Shown: one piece after another, positions 27,063 through 35,480 of the stretch
Layout: each line of letters starts with the position of its first letter
Position numbering within the stretch: the first letter of the stretch is position 1
DNA from: Gammaproteobacteria bacterium
GTDB lineage: Bacteria > Pseudomonadota > Gammaproteobacteria > Pseudomonadales > Azotimanducaceae
Reading direction: 5' to 3'
DNA length: 64,000 nucleotides
NCBI GenBank assembly: GCA_026709365.1
Contig: JAPOTD010000102.1
Span: 27,306-91,305 of the forward strand
Translations under genes and position numbers: made by a program
The notes under the pieces: model-generated
What the model saw: only the letters and a program-made list of their open reading frames with translations
What the model was told of the DNA's origin: nothing
The model's database searches: none

Positions 27063-28382
27063 ATGAAAACCATTCCGTACAACTCGCCCATCGCGCCCGA
27101 GGCCTTGTTGAACCTGGCTTCGTTCAGCAAGCGGAAGGATCGATCCGCACCGCCGTTGTTTGCGGGAAGAACCGACATCATCGGGGACGTGGAGGAGTGT
27201 TTGCGGAACATGGAAAGCGCAGCTGCCTCCTCATCGTGCGGAGTGGTCGTCAGCGGCGCTCCCGGCTCGGGCAAGACATCGCTGATTCATTACTTGAGCG
27301 GGCAATATGACGGCTCGAACGTCGTTCCCGTGCGTCTTTCCGGTGAGGATTTGACGCATCCGCACCTCGTCGCGGCGGAGATTTTGAAGGCTGCATCCGT
27401 CCCTGCCAATGAATTGGGCAGGATGGCGCAAACGAAGTGGGGCCTGGGATTGGGCAGGACCATTGCCGTTGAACGAACCAATCAAGTCGATACACCGTCG
27501 GCCCGTCTCTCACGCCCGGAGTCGCTTTGGGATGTTGTCTCCGACATGGTGCACATTTCGCCTGAAACAACGTTCCTAGTGCTGGTCGATGAATGCCAAC
27601 GGGTCGAGCGCGACCCCAATAGCCGATACAACCTGATCGCGGCGCAGATGAATGATGCGAAGACCGGCGACTTGAAGGTGCTTCCCGTCTTCGCGGGGTT
27701 GTCGGACACCAAAGTGCAGCTGGCGGCTGTCGGCGTGTCGCGAACGGCTGCGCCGTCGCATGCGTTGGGACCGTTGTCTGAAGGGGAGGCCAGAGAGGTG
27801 ATCGCCGCCTTCTTCAGCAAAGACCTGTTTGGCCTTGGCGACGCTGTCGCACCTTCATATCAAGCGGGCATCGCCAACACACTGGTCAAGGCCAGCGAGT
27901 GCTACCCGCGTCATCTCCACTGCTACCTTCGGGGATTGGCGGCGGAACTCGCAAAGGGATCCGGTGACTTGGACATGGACGCTGTGCTCGACCAAGGCCA
28001 CCAGGCGCGGCTCGACTACAACTTCGACCGCGTGGAGTCGGCGAAACTTGGGCCTTTCGCCAAGACGCTGACCGATGCGGCGGCGACCATGCTGACCCCG
28101 TTCGGTGAACTCGAAGCGGATGAACTCGTCGGCTTTGCCGCCCGGCGGCAACCGAGGCTTGAAGAGGACCAAGCCCGAGCGGCCATTGATCGGGCGATTC
28201 ACTCCGGCATCCTTGAAGTGTCCCCCCATCGCCCGGACAGCCTGCGGGCGCCGATTCCCTCCATGCTGACCTATCTCGCCGTGAACCGAAACGCGGAGGC
28301 GGCGCTGCAACAAATGCGCGAGGTCTGTGGGCAAGAACCAGCCCTAAAACCCGGATCAAGTTCCAGCCAAACCTTACCTTGA
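27063..28382 (+). CDS. AAA-type ATPase (ORC/Cdc6-like), member 1 of a convergent pair
   Basis: A 439-residue P-loop ATPase with Walker A SGAPGSGKTS (residues 64-73) and Walker B FLVLVDECQRV (171-181). A sensor-like ...VFAGLSDT motif follows (the usual hhhxGhxxT of this group), and the C-terminal region has a winged-helix-like segment (AATMLTPFGELEADELVGFAARR). No nuclease domain is seen. It converges with a second ATPase of similar layout at 28419-29597, only 36 bases from stop to stop. The two are related in architecture but clearly different in sequence. The function is not known; such ATPases are found with mobile and defence loci. Confidence 0.8.
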   Translation: MKTIPYNSPIAPEALLNLASFSKRKDRSAPPLFAGRTDIIGDVEECLRNMESAAASSSCGVVVSGAPGSGKTSLIHYLSGQYDGSNVVPVRLSGEDLTHPHLVAAEILKAASVPANELGRMAQTKWGLGLGRTIAVERTNQVDTPSARLSRPESLWDVVSDMVHISPETTFLVLVDECQRVERDPNSRYNLIAAQMNDAKTGDLKVLPVFAGLSDTKVQLAAVGVSRTAAPSHALGPLSEGEAREVIAAFFSKDLFGLGDAVAPSYQAGIANTLVKASECYPRHLHCYLRGLAAELAKGSGDLDMDAVLDQGHQARLDYNFDRVESAKLGPFAKTLTDAAATMLTPFGELEADELVGFAARRQPRLEEDQARAAIDRAIHSGILEVSPHRPDSLRAPIPSMLTYLAVNRNAEAALQQMREVCGQEPALKPGSSSSQTLP

Positions 28383-28418
28383 CTTCAAAGGGCTTTTCTC
28401 TCGGACGCCGGCGACTGG

Positions 28419-29597
28419 CTAAAGATTCGGAATCACCCGCTTCAGGTACTCGTCGAACAACGGCACGGTGAAGCCAGTGTTGCCATGAGCGGGGCTGTAG
28501 ATCATGCCCTTGTTGATGAGCTTGGCCCGGGTTGGTGCGACGGCACCCACGCCTTTAGCCAGGGTCCTGCTGATTTCGCCGGAACGATGCGGGCCCGGGC
28601 CAAGTTCCGCCATCGCCCGCAAGTAGCGCCTTTCGGATGGCGTAAGCCGGTCGAAGCGGGCGCGGAAGAAACTGGCGTCGAGTTCCGCAGTGGCCTGCGC
28701 GGTGGCCGCGACGACATCTTGGGCCTTGATTGGGGAAGTCTCAGCGCAATCCCAACTGTGCTTGCCCCACTCCTGGAGGAAGTAGGGATAGCACTGCGTT
28801 TGCCGCACGATCGCGGCAAGGGCATCGCGACTGAACGCCACGTCCCGTGCCTTGGCTGGCGCTTCGAGGGCGTGGCGGGCAGCGTCTTCGTCCAGCGGCC
28901 CGATTTCGGGAAAGCTGAAAAGCCGTTCAGCATAGGACTTGGCCGCTGCTGCGTGGGCCACCAGTTGCGGCAATCCTGCGCCAACAAGCGTAACGGGGAG
29001 CTGCCGCTGGGCGGTTCGGTGAAGGGCCAGAATCAAGGCGGCAAGCTGTTTCCTCTCAACGTACTGCAGCTCATCAATGAACAGCGCGACCGCAGTGCCT
29101 TGGGACTTCGCGGCTTCGCCCACCGCAGTGAGCAGCTCGCTGAGATCGAAGTCCAAGTGACCGCTGTCCGCGACGCCCGGTTCAGATTCCACATCGATGC
29201 CGATGCTGATGTCGCCGAAACTGACTTTCATCGCTCCGACGAACCCGGCCAGTACACTGAGCGCTCGCTTTGCGGCATCCCCGGCGGCGACCCGGCGGCT
29301 CATCTTCACGAGGGCGCTGTGCAGTGGCGGGGCCAACAGGCTGGGCAACGAACGGTCTTCGGGGGCTTCGAGCTGGAGAGTGATGAAACCGCTGCACTCC
29401 GCGTCCCGGCAGATGCGGTTGAGGAGCACGGTTTTGCCGACCCCGCGCAGCCCGACCATGAGCAAGCTCTTGGTCGCCAAGCCGTTGCGAATGCGATCCA
29501 AGGCAATGGCGGCAGCATTGATCAGGTCATCGCGTCCGGCCAGTTCAGGCGGTGGCGTCCCGGCACCGGGCGCATAGGGGTTGGTTCGGGCGTCCAT
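28419..29597 (-). CDS. AAA-type ATPase (ORC/Cdc6-like), member 2 of a convergent pair
   Basis: A 392-residue P-loop ATPase with Walker A GLRGVGKT (residues 49-56), Walker B ALFIDELQYV (171-180) and the sensor motif VTLVGAGLPQL. It ends in a C-terminal winged-helix region (LTPSERRYLRAM...TRAKLINKGMIY). This layout is common among small ORC1/Cdc6-type bacterial ATPases of unknown role. Its leader carries two copies of a CGAAGTTAWCC motif (29604-29624 and 29689-29709), the first only seven bases before the ATG, so autoregulation is plausible. It faces the ATPase at 27063-28382. Confidence 0.85.
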   Translation of the reverse strand: MDARTNPYAPGAGTPPPELAGRDDLINAAAIALDRIRNGLATKSLLMVGLRGVGKTVLLNRICRDAECSGFITLQLEAPEDRSLPSLLAPPLHSALVKMSRRVAAGDAAKRALSVLAGFVGAMKVSFGDISIGIDVESEPGVADSGHLDFDLSELLTAVGEAAKSQGTAVALFIDELQYVERKQLAALILALHRTAQRQLPVTLVGAGLPQLVAHAAAAKSYAERLFSFPEIGPLDEDAARHALEAPAKARDVAFSRDALAAIVRQTQCYPYFLQEWGKHSWDCAETSPIKAQDVVAATAQATAELDASFFRARFDRLTPSERRYLRAMAELGPGPHRSGEISRTLAKGVGAVAPTRAKLINKGMIYSPAHGNTGFTVPLFDEYLKRVIPNL

Positions 29598-29603
29598 TTA
29601 TAC

Positions 29604-29709
29604 CGAAGTTAACCTAAGTTATCCAAAACCTCAAAACTTTAATGAATGCGAAAATTAGTGATCGGGTCCGTTAATAGGCCAATTTGATCGAAGTTATCCA
29701 AGGTTATCT
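29604..29709 (-). promoter_or_regulatory. Repeated motif in the leader of the minus-strand ATPase (candidate operator)
   Basis: CGAAGTTAACCTAAGTTATCC (29604-29624) and CGAAGTTATCCAAGGTTATCT (29689-29709) share the form CGAAGTTAWCCWARGTTATCY. Each is itself two tandem AAGTTA(A/T)CC-like units. The surrounding DNA is clearly AT-rich compared with the rest of the window, as expected for a promoter. The copies stand 7 and 92 bases upstream of the ATG at 29597. Confidence 0.55.
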
Positions 29710-29870
29710 AGATCCGCTAACTTTTCCGTTGCCTGCTCACGGACTGTTTCCGAAGGCGGTCCGGGCCGGCAGTGAGGCGTCATGGGGGAACTCGCTGCGC
29801 GCCAGTTTGAACCTTGTGCCCATGCCGTGTTGAATAGAGCCTTCATTTGGTTTTGCCAAGGAGACTCAAC

Positions 29871-30746
29871 ATGACCGCATTTGGATTGGTTATTTTCCCG
29901 ACCGACTACGCCATCGCCCCGGCGCAACTCGCCCAAGAGGCGGAAGCCCGGGGGTTCGAGGCGTTGTTCTTCCCGGAGCACACCCACATACCGGCCAGCC
30001 GCCTCTCGCCTTGGCCCGGCGGCGGCGATCTGCCCAAGGAGTATTCGCACACCCATGATCCGTTCGTTGCGTTGGGCATGGCGGCATCGGTGACCAAGAC
30101 GCTGCGCCTAGGCACTGGCATCAGCCTGGTCACCGAGCGCGATCCCATCCTGATGGCCAAGCAGGTGGCCACCTTGGACCATCTTTCCGGCGGCCGTGTG
30201 CTGCTCGGCGTCGGAGCGGGCTGGAACGCCGAGGAAATGGCCAATCATGGCGTCGAATTCGCCAGCCGTTGGAAGGTGTTGCGCGAGCGGGTGTTGGCCA
30301 TGCGGCGCATCTGGTCGGATGAGGAGGCGGAGTTTCACGGCGAGTTCGTGGACTTCGATCCCATTTGGGCCTACCCCAAGCCGGCGCAGCCGGGCGGGCC
30401 GAAGGTGCTGCTGGGCGCCTCCTCCCGCTGGACTTGGCCCAGAATCGCCGAATACGGGGATGGCTGGTTTCCCATCTACCAGAACCCCGAGCGAGCGGCC
30501 GAATCCGGCGGCGTTGACTATGCGACCGGCATCCAAGCCACCCGAGACGCTTGGGCGCAGGCCGGGCGCACTGGCGAGCCCGACTTCACCGTCTTCGGCG
30601 TAGGCCCAAAACAGGGTGTGGCCGAATCCCTGTTCGAGATCGGCTTCAACCGTGTGGTCTTCAGCTTGCCGCCTGCGCCAGCCGATGTGGTGCTGCCGAT
30701 GCTCGACCGCTACGCGGCTATTGCTTCGTCGATCAAGGGTGGATAG
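29871..30746 (+). CDS. LLM-class F420-type (luciferase-like) oxidoreductase
   Basis: A 291-residue TIM-barrel flavin- or F420-dependent oxidoreductase of the luciferase-like monooxygenase group. Recognisable stretches are EARGFEALFFPEHTHIP, THDPFVALGMAASVTKTLRLGTGI, DPILMAKQVATLDHLSGGRVLLGVGAGWN and RWKVLRERVLAMRRIW. The subgroup resembles the one annotated as F420-dependent LLM oxidoreductases, but whether the cofactor is F420 or FMN cannot be told. The ATG has a good AAGGAG site at 29858-29863. It ends seven bases before the convergent acyl-CoA synthetase stop. Confidence 0.9.
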   Translation: MTAFGLVIFPTDYAIAPAQLAQEAEARGFEALFFPEHTHIPASRLSPWPGGGDLPKEYSHTHDPFVALGMAASVTKTLRLGTGISLVTERDPILMAKQVATLDHLSGGRVLLGVGAGWNAEEMANHGVEFASRWKVLRERVLAMRRIWSDEEAEFHGEFVDFDPIWAYPKPAQPGGPKVLLGASSRWTWPRIAEYGDGWFPIYQNPERAAESGGVDYATGIQATRDAWAQAGRTGEPDFTVFGVGPKQGVAESLFEIGFNRVVFSLPPAPADVVLPMLDRYAAIASSIKGG

Positions 30747-30753
30747 GCGGCGC

Positions 30754-32559
30754 TCAGTAGCCGGCCTGACCCGATTTGATCCGGTCGGCAAAGCCTGCAT
30801 CGAGCCGCTCGTAGGCGGTTGAACCCGGCTTCATCACATACAAAGGCTCGGCGACTCGGCTGAGGTCGTAGCCCTCCTGCTTGAGATCGCCCTTGAGCAT
30901 CTTGAAGGTGCCGGTGACGTCGATGTCCGACTGCACCCGCAGGAAAAGGGGGCGGGCGTAGGGCGGGAGTTCGCCGGCGACGTGGCGGGAGAAGGCCTCC
31001 GCGTCGAGCGCCTCCAGGCCGGCCTCAAGCACCAGGGCCGCCATGCCGGCCCGGCCGTCGGCGCCGGGCACCTCCACGCCATAGACGTTGCAGAATTGGA
31101 CACCCTCGAAGCCGTTGATGATCTCGCCCACTTCGTTGGTGGAGACGTTCTCCGACTTCCAGCGGAAGGTGTCGCCCACCCGGTCCACGAATTGGTAGTG
31201 CGGATAGCCCAGCGTGAAGCCGGCATCCACCTCCCGGAGCAGATCGCCCGTATTGAACCAAGCGTCACCATCCTCGAAGGCGTTGCGCAGAATCTTGCTC
31301 TCCGTGGCGTCAGGATTGGTGTAGCCCTCAAACGCCGCCTCCTCATTGATTTGGCCCAGCAGCAGTCCCGGCTCGCCGGGCTTCACCCGGACGCAACGGC
31401 CGGCCTCGTCCTTGACGATCGTATCGGCGTCCACGTCGTAGGCGACCAATGCGACCTCGGAGGCCGTCATGCCCACGGTCTCATCCTTGTTGAGCAGGTT
31501 GGCAAACGCCACGTTGCCCTCGCTGGACCCGTAGAACTCGGTGATTCGCTTGATGCCGAAGCGCTTCTTGAACGGCATCCAGACGTCCGGGCGCAGGCCG
31601 TTGCCGATCATGTGCAGCAAGGGGTTGTCGTGGTCGTCGGGCGCCTCCGGGGTGTTCAGCAGGTAGCGGCAAAGCTCGCCGATGTAAACGAAGCAGGTGG
31701 TTTGGTGCTCGCGCACGTCGCTGAGGAAGCTGCTGGCCGAGAACTTGCGCCGGATGAACATGCTGGCGCCCGAATGGAAGGCAGCGCCGCAGCCGATCAA
31801 TATGCCGGTGCCGTGGTAGAGCGGCAGGCACATGTAGAGCCGGTCCTTCTCCGTGCATTTCAACCCCGCCTTGTGCGACATGGCGGCGCTGGCGAGAAAA
31901 CGGCGGTTGGACAGCACCGCCGCCTTCGGCATGCCGGTGGTGCCGGAAGTGAACAGATACATGGCCGTGTCGCCCAAGGCGTTGTTGATCGTGGTTGGGG
32001 GATTTTCAGGGCTTGCGGCAGCGCTGTCCTCGGCCAGGTCCGACGCCCAGTTGGGCGCCGCCTGTCCCGCATCCGGCACGAACAGGTAGTCTTCGCCCTC
32101 AGTCAAGGACAGGTCGGCCTTGACTTCGGCCAGAGCGGGCGCGAGCTCCTCGCCGAAGACGCACTTCCTGGACTCGGTGACGGCGATGCAGTGAGTCAGC
32201 GGCTTGCCGCGCAGGTTGGTGTTGATGAAGCCCGCCGTGGCGCCGAGCTTGTTCAGCGCCACGGTCACGGCCAGAAATTCGATGCGGTTCTCCATGACCA
32301 GGCTCACCACGTCGCCGCGGGCGACGCCCAAGCCCGCCAAGTGGTTGGCGTAGCGATTGGCCAGCGCGTTGAACTGCGCCCAAGTGACCGAGCGGCCTTC
32401 AAAGACAATCGCGATGCGCTCGCCAAAACGGATGGCGTTGGCCTCCACCTGCAGGCCGAAGCAGTCCTTGTCGGTGTAGGGGCGCGGTTTGAGCGTCTTC
32501 TTCACCATCAGCAGGGCAGGTACCTGAGCCAGTGTCGATGCGATGTCGCGGAGTCCCAT
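30754..32559 (-). CDS. Long-chain acyl-CoA synthetase (FATP/FadD6-type)
   Basis: A 601-residue ANL-family enzyme that activates long- or very-long-chain acids to acyl-CoA. It has LFTSGTTGMPKAAVLSNRRF as the nucleotide-binding motif, FYGSSEGNVAF, and the FATP-type motif YPHYQFVDRVGDTFRWKSENVSTNEV. The start at 32559 (MGLRDIAST) is preceded by GAGGAA; a longer frame begins 23 codons upstream without a good site. It is transcribed alone, convergent with the LLM oxidoreductase. Its leader region contains two tandem hairpin repeats. Confidence 0.93.
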   Translation of the reverse strand: MGLRDIASTLAQVPALLMVKKTLKPRPYTDKDCFGLQVEANAIRFGERIAIVFEGRSVTWAQFNALANRYANHLAGLGVARGDVVSLVMENRIEFLAVTVALNKLGATAGFINTNLRGKPLTHCIAVTESRKCVFGEELAPALAEVKADLSLTEGEDYLFVPDAGQAAPNWASDLAEDSAAASPENPPTTINNALGDTAMYLFTSGTTGMPKAAVLSNRRFLASAAMSHKAGLKCTEKDRLYMCLPLYHGTGILIGCGAAFHSGASMFIRRKFSASSFLSDVREHQTTCFVYIGELCRYLLNTPEAPDDHDNPLLHMIGNGLRPDVWMPFKKRFGIKRITEFYGSSEGNVAFANLLNKDETVGMTASEVALVAYDVDADTIVKDEAGRCVRVKPGEPGLLLGQINEEAAFEGYTNPDATESKILRNAFEDGDAWFNTGDLLREVDAGFTLGYPHYQFVDRVGDTFRWKSENVSTNEVGEIINGFEGVQFCNVYGVEVPGADGRAGMAALVLEAGLEALDAEAFSRHVAGELPPYARPLFLRVQSDIDVTGTFKMLKGDLKQEGYDLSRVAEPLYVMKPGSTAYERLDAGFADRIKSGQAGY

Positions 32560-32630
32560 GGCCAATTGCTTCCTCGGGTCATGTTGGGGCGGGCATTGAA
32601 CCTTTGCATGAACGCCCGCAACAGGCAAGG

Positions 32631-32715
32631 CGCGAACTGACGTTCGCGTGTGGAGTTTCGCTGCGCGAAACTCCGCGCTCGTCGCTTAGGTCAGGTTGCG
32701 AAATGTTTCTGAGTC
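32631..32715 (+). repeat. Two-hairpin intergenic repeat, copy 4
   Basis: Hairpin A is CGCGAAC-TGAC-GTTCGCG (32631-32648). Hairpin B is GGAGTTTCGC-TGC-GCGAAACTCC (32652-32673). The box GTCAGGTTGCGAAATGTTTCTGAG is at about 32689-32712. Its stem A differs in sequence from copies 1 and 2 but pairs equally well. It is in direct tandem with copy 5. Confidence 0.85.
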
Positions 32716-32805
32716 CGCGCGCCCGCGGAGCGGGCGCGTTGAAGTTTCGCTGCGCGAAACTCCGCACCGGTTGCGTGGGTCAGGTTGCGAAATGTTTCTG
32801 AGTCC
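32716..32805 (+). repeat. Two-hairpin intergenic repeat, copy 5
   Basis: Hairpin A is GCGCCCGC-GGA-GCGGGCGC in form (about 32718-32738). Hairpin B is GAAGTTTCGC-TGC-GCGAAACTCC (about 32740-32763). The box GTCAGGTTGCGAAATGTTTCTGAG is repeated exactly as in copy 4. The tandem pair lies between divergent genes. Confidence 0.85.
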
Positions 32806-32848
32806 AGAAAATGGTGATTCACCTTTCCAACTTTAGGAGATGCGCCCG

Positions 32849-33709
32849 ATGAACCAGTGGCAAATTGGGGACGTCAAGATCACCCGCATCATCGAGATGG
32901 AGATCACGGGCGGCAGCCGCTTCATTCTGCCGGACGCCACGCGGGAGGCCTGCCTGCCCATCGACTGGCTGGCCCCGCACTTCATGGACGAGGCGGGCAA
33001 CCTCATCATGAGCGTCCATGCGTTGATCGTCGATGCCGGGGAGCGGCGCATCGTCGTGGACACCTGCATCGGCAACGACAAGGAGCGCAGCATTCCCAAC
33101 TGGAGCCATCTGCAAACCGCCTTTCTGGACGACATCGCCGAAGCCGGCTATCCCCGCGAATCCATCGACACCGTGCTCTGCACCCATCTGCACGTGGACC
33201 ATGTGGGCTGGAACACCATGCTGGTGGACGGCGAGTGGCTGCCCACCTTTCCCAACGCCCGCTACCTGGTGGCTGAGCGCGAGTGGGCCTATTGGGATGC
33301 CCATGAGGATGAATCAACCTATGGCCCGGTGCTGGCGGACTCCGTGCGGCCCGTCGTCGCCGCCGGGCTGATGGACTTCGTGGCTTGCGATCACGTGCTG
33401 TGCGAAGAGGTGCGGCTGCAGCCAACCCCAGGCCACACGCCGGGGCACGTCAGCGTCGAGATCTCATCCAAGGGGCAGCGTGCCCTGATCACCGGTGACT
33501 GCATCCACCACCCCTGCCAGATGACCCGCACGGACTGGTGCAGCAGCGCCGATGCCGACCAAGCCCAAGGCCGGACCACCCGGGAAGCCCTGCTTGAGCG
33601 CCACGCTGGCGACGACACCCTCATCATCGGCACCCACTTCGCCACCCCAACGGCAGGCCATGTGCGGCGGCTGGACAGCGGCGGCTATTGGCTGGACGTG
33701 GGTTCCTGA
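32849..33709 (+). CDS. Metallo-beta-lactamase-fold hydrolase (1)
   Basis: A 286-residue MBL-fold protein with the metal-binding motif THLHVDHVG. It also has a distal PTPGHTPGHVSV histidine, the aspartate in ITGDCIHH and a C-terminal histidine in GTHFATP. This pattern fits hydrolases of the lactonase/AidC-like group, but the substrate is not determined. I prefer the ATG at 32849 over 32840 because the TAGGAG site at 32834-32839 is then nine bases away. It is not clearly operonic with a neighbour. Confidence 0.88.
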   Translation: MNQWQIGDVKITRIIEMEITGGSRFILPDATREACLPIDWLAPHFMDEAGNLIMSVHALIVDAGERRIVVDTCIGNDKERSIPNWSHLQTAFLDDIAEAGYPRESIDTVLCTHLHVDHVGWNTMLVDGEWLPTFPNARYLVAEREWAYWDAHEDESTYGPVLADSVRPVVAAGLMDFVACDHVLCEEVRLQPTPGHTPGHVSVEISSKGQRALITGDCIHHPCQMTRTDWCSSADADQAQGRTTREALLERHAGDDTLIIGTHFATPTAGHVRRLDSGGYWLDVGS

Positions 33710-33740
33710 CTGACCCGCATCACTTGCCCAATGGCTTATC

Positions 33741-33766
33741 TGAAATTGAAAGGCTTTTCAATTTCA
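33741..33766. terminator. Candidate bidirectional terminator hairpin
   Basis: TGAAATTGAAA (33741-33751) and TTTCAATTTCA (33756-33766) form a perfect 11-bp stem with a 4-base loop, between two convergent genes. The stem is AT-rich and the T-run comes about 14 bases later (TTTTTT near 33780), so it is not a textbook intrinsic terminator; position and symmetry favour that role. Confidence 0.5.
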
Positions 33767-33831
33767 ATGCTTTGCTTGGTTTTTTGGAAGTTGTTTAGCA
33801 AAATCTGCAGCCCTTCCGCGAAGCATCCGGG

Positions 33832-34101
33832 CTAGCCGCCGGCAGCAACGCGCTGCAGGCGAACCATCCGCGCCTCCAGCCAACGGCGGGCGGGCGGGAA
33901 GTCCAGGGCCGCAAAGGCCATGCCCAGCGGGAACATCCAGAAACCGAGGATCGGCAGGAAGCCCAGGACGCCGCCCACCATCAGCAGCGCACCGATCAGC
34001 GTGCGCACCCCCGGCGGCACATGGTCCCGCCCCCACTTCAGCGTGTTGAATGCGATTCGGGCGACCTTGCGCTTGAAGGCCGGGTCGGGGGCGCCTGCCA
34101 T
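33832..34101 (-). CDS. Small membrane protein of unknown function
   Basis: An 89-residue protein with one or two hydrophobic segments (TLIGALLMVGGVLGFLPILGFWMFPLGMAFAAL) after a basic N-terminus. Similar small proteins occur in many proteobacteria without a known role. Its ATG overlaps the stop of the MBL-fold gene upstream (ATGA), so the two are translationally coupled and probably one operon. Confidence 0.75.
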   Translation of the reverse strand: MAGAPDPAFKRKVARIAFNTLKWGRDHVPPGVRTLIGALLMVGGVLGFLPILGFWMFPLGMAFAALDFPPARRWLEARMVRLQRVAAGG

Positions 34102-35204
34102 CAGACCATCATCGGGCCGTCGTCGGGCGCATCGTGGGCGTCCGGGTGGGCGCGGCGGGGGAGGTCGGGGTCGATGGAGGTGAAGCGGTACTGGCCGTCC
34201 TCGTGCAAGGTGCGCTCAATGCGGTTGCGGTGCATCAGCAGGTGCAGATGGGCAATGGCCTCCCCCAAGGCCATCATCATCTGGCGCGGGTCGAGCTTGC
34301 GGGCGAAGAGCACCGGCAGCAGGTCCCGCGCCAGGGCGGGCTCCACGCAGTGCTCCTCGATGGCCAGCATGCGGTCCTCGTGATGGCCGATGAGGTCGCG
34401 CAGGCGCTTGCGAATGCCGAAAAACGGAAGGTTGTGCGCCGGCAGCACCAAGGTGTCATCCGGGGTGCTGAGAAAGCGGTCGTGGGATTCCATCCAAGCC
34501 TTGAGCGGATTGGCGTCCGGCTCGGTCGGGTGGACGCTGACGTTGGAGGTGATGATCGGCAGTATCTGGTCCCCTGAAATCATCACCTTGAGGGCGGCGC
34601 AGTACAGGCAGGCGTGCTCCGGGGAATGGCCGGAGCCGACCACCACGCGCCAGTCGTGATGGCCGATGGTGAGCACGTCGCCGTCCTGCAGCCGGTAGTA
34701 GCCGCTGGGCATTTCCGGCATGGACATGCCGTCCTTGCCACGCTGCCCCCAGGCGCGGGCCAGCTCCTCCAAGTAGGAGCGGGGCATGCCGGCGCGCGCA
34801 TAGAAGTCCTGGCCCAGCCAGGACGTGTGGTGGCCTGGGCCGGTGTTGGCGAAGGCCCGCGCTTGGTAGTACTCCGCCCGGGTCATGTGCAGGGGGCATC
34901 GGTACTCGTCGGTGATCATCTTCGACTGGCCAATGTGATCAGGGTGCATGTGGGTGCAGATCACGCCCTTCACTGGCCGCCCGCCCAGTTCGTGCCTGAA
35001 CACCTCCCGCCACCACTGGCCGGTCTCCTCAATGCCCAGCCCCGTATCGACCACCCACCAGCCGCCCCGGTCCTCCAGCAGGTACAGGTTGATGCGCGAC
35101 AGCGAACCCGGCATGGGCATGGTCAGCCAGCGCACGCCGTCGGCCACTTCCTGCGTGGTGCCGGGCGCCGGATGGTCAGCGTAGGGATAGCTCAGTTCGC
35201 TCAT
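34101..35204 (-). CDS. Metallo-beta-lactamase-fold hydrolase (2)
   Basis: A 367-residue MBL-fold enzyme with the motif CTHMHPDHIGQ, a distal GSGHSPEHACLY histidine, the bridging aspartate in ISGDQILP and a final histidine in LPAHNLPF. A C-terminal helical extension (LRDLIGHHEDRMLAIEEHC...ALGEAIAHLHLL) is typical of the group named with glyoxalase II-like and LACTB2-like proteins. The frame runs far upstream, but MSELSYPYADHPAPGT at 35204 is the sensible start; the extension passes through a repeat and the antisense of the SDR gene. It forms an operon with the small membrane protein at 33832-34101. Confidence 0.9.
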   Translation of the reverse strand: MSELSYPYADHPAPGTTQEVADGVRWLTMPMPGSLSRINLYLLEDRGGWWVVDTGLGIEETGQWWREVFRHELGGRPVKGVICTHMHPDHIGQSKMITDEYRCPLHMTRAEYYQARAFANTGPGHHTSWLGQDFYARAGMPRSYLEELARAWGQRGKDGMSMPEMPSGYYRLQDGDVLTIGHHDWRVVVGSGHSPEHACLYCAALKVMISGDQILPIITSNVSVHPTEPDANPLKAWMESHDRFLSTPDDTLVLPAHNLPFFGIRKRLRDLIGHHEDRMLAIEEHCVEPALARDLLPVLFARKLDPRQMMMALGEAIAHLHLLMHRNRIERTLHEDGQYRFTSIDPDLPRRAHPDAHDAPDDGPMMV

Positions 35205-35250
35205 GTGGGCTTTGGCTTGGCAAATGGGCGAGTATAGACCAGCCCATTTG

Positions 35251-35410
35251 TGCGGGTTCAGAAAATTTCGGAACCTGACCCACGCAACGGGAGCGGAGTT
35301 TCGCACCGGCGAAACTCGAACGAACCGAAGATTCGCCGAGACGGCCACGTCGCGCAGTCCCCAAGCGCGCAGTTTCGCTTCGGCGAAACGGCACACGCGA
35401 CCGAGAGGTC
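35251..35410 (-). repeat. Two-hairpin intergenic repeat, copy 6 (reverse), with a diverged second unit
   Basis: The box in reverse reads TTCAGAAAATTTCGGAACCTGACCCACGC (about 35254-35284). Hairpin B is GGAGTTTCGCACCGGCGAAACTC (about 35291-35315) and hairpin A is CGAACCGAAGATTCG (about 35321-35335). It is followed by a degenerate unit with CAGTTTCGC-TTC-GGCGAAAC and another stem up to about 35410. It sits between divergent genes. Confidence 0.75.
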
Positions 35411-35480
35411 GGGCATTTTGCGTCTGCCGCGTTTTGCCCGGATAATCGGCCTCTTTCGACGAAAGCAGGGAGAGGCCGCT

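Noticed and set aside
32631..32805. Tandem repeats that might be a CRISPR array
   Set aside because: Only two units, each internally palindromic with the same short box and no unique spacer; they belong to the dispersed hairpin family.
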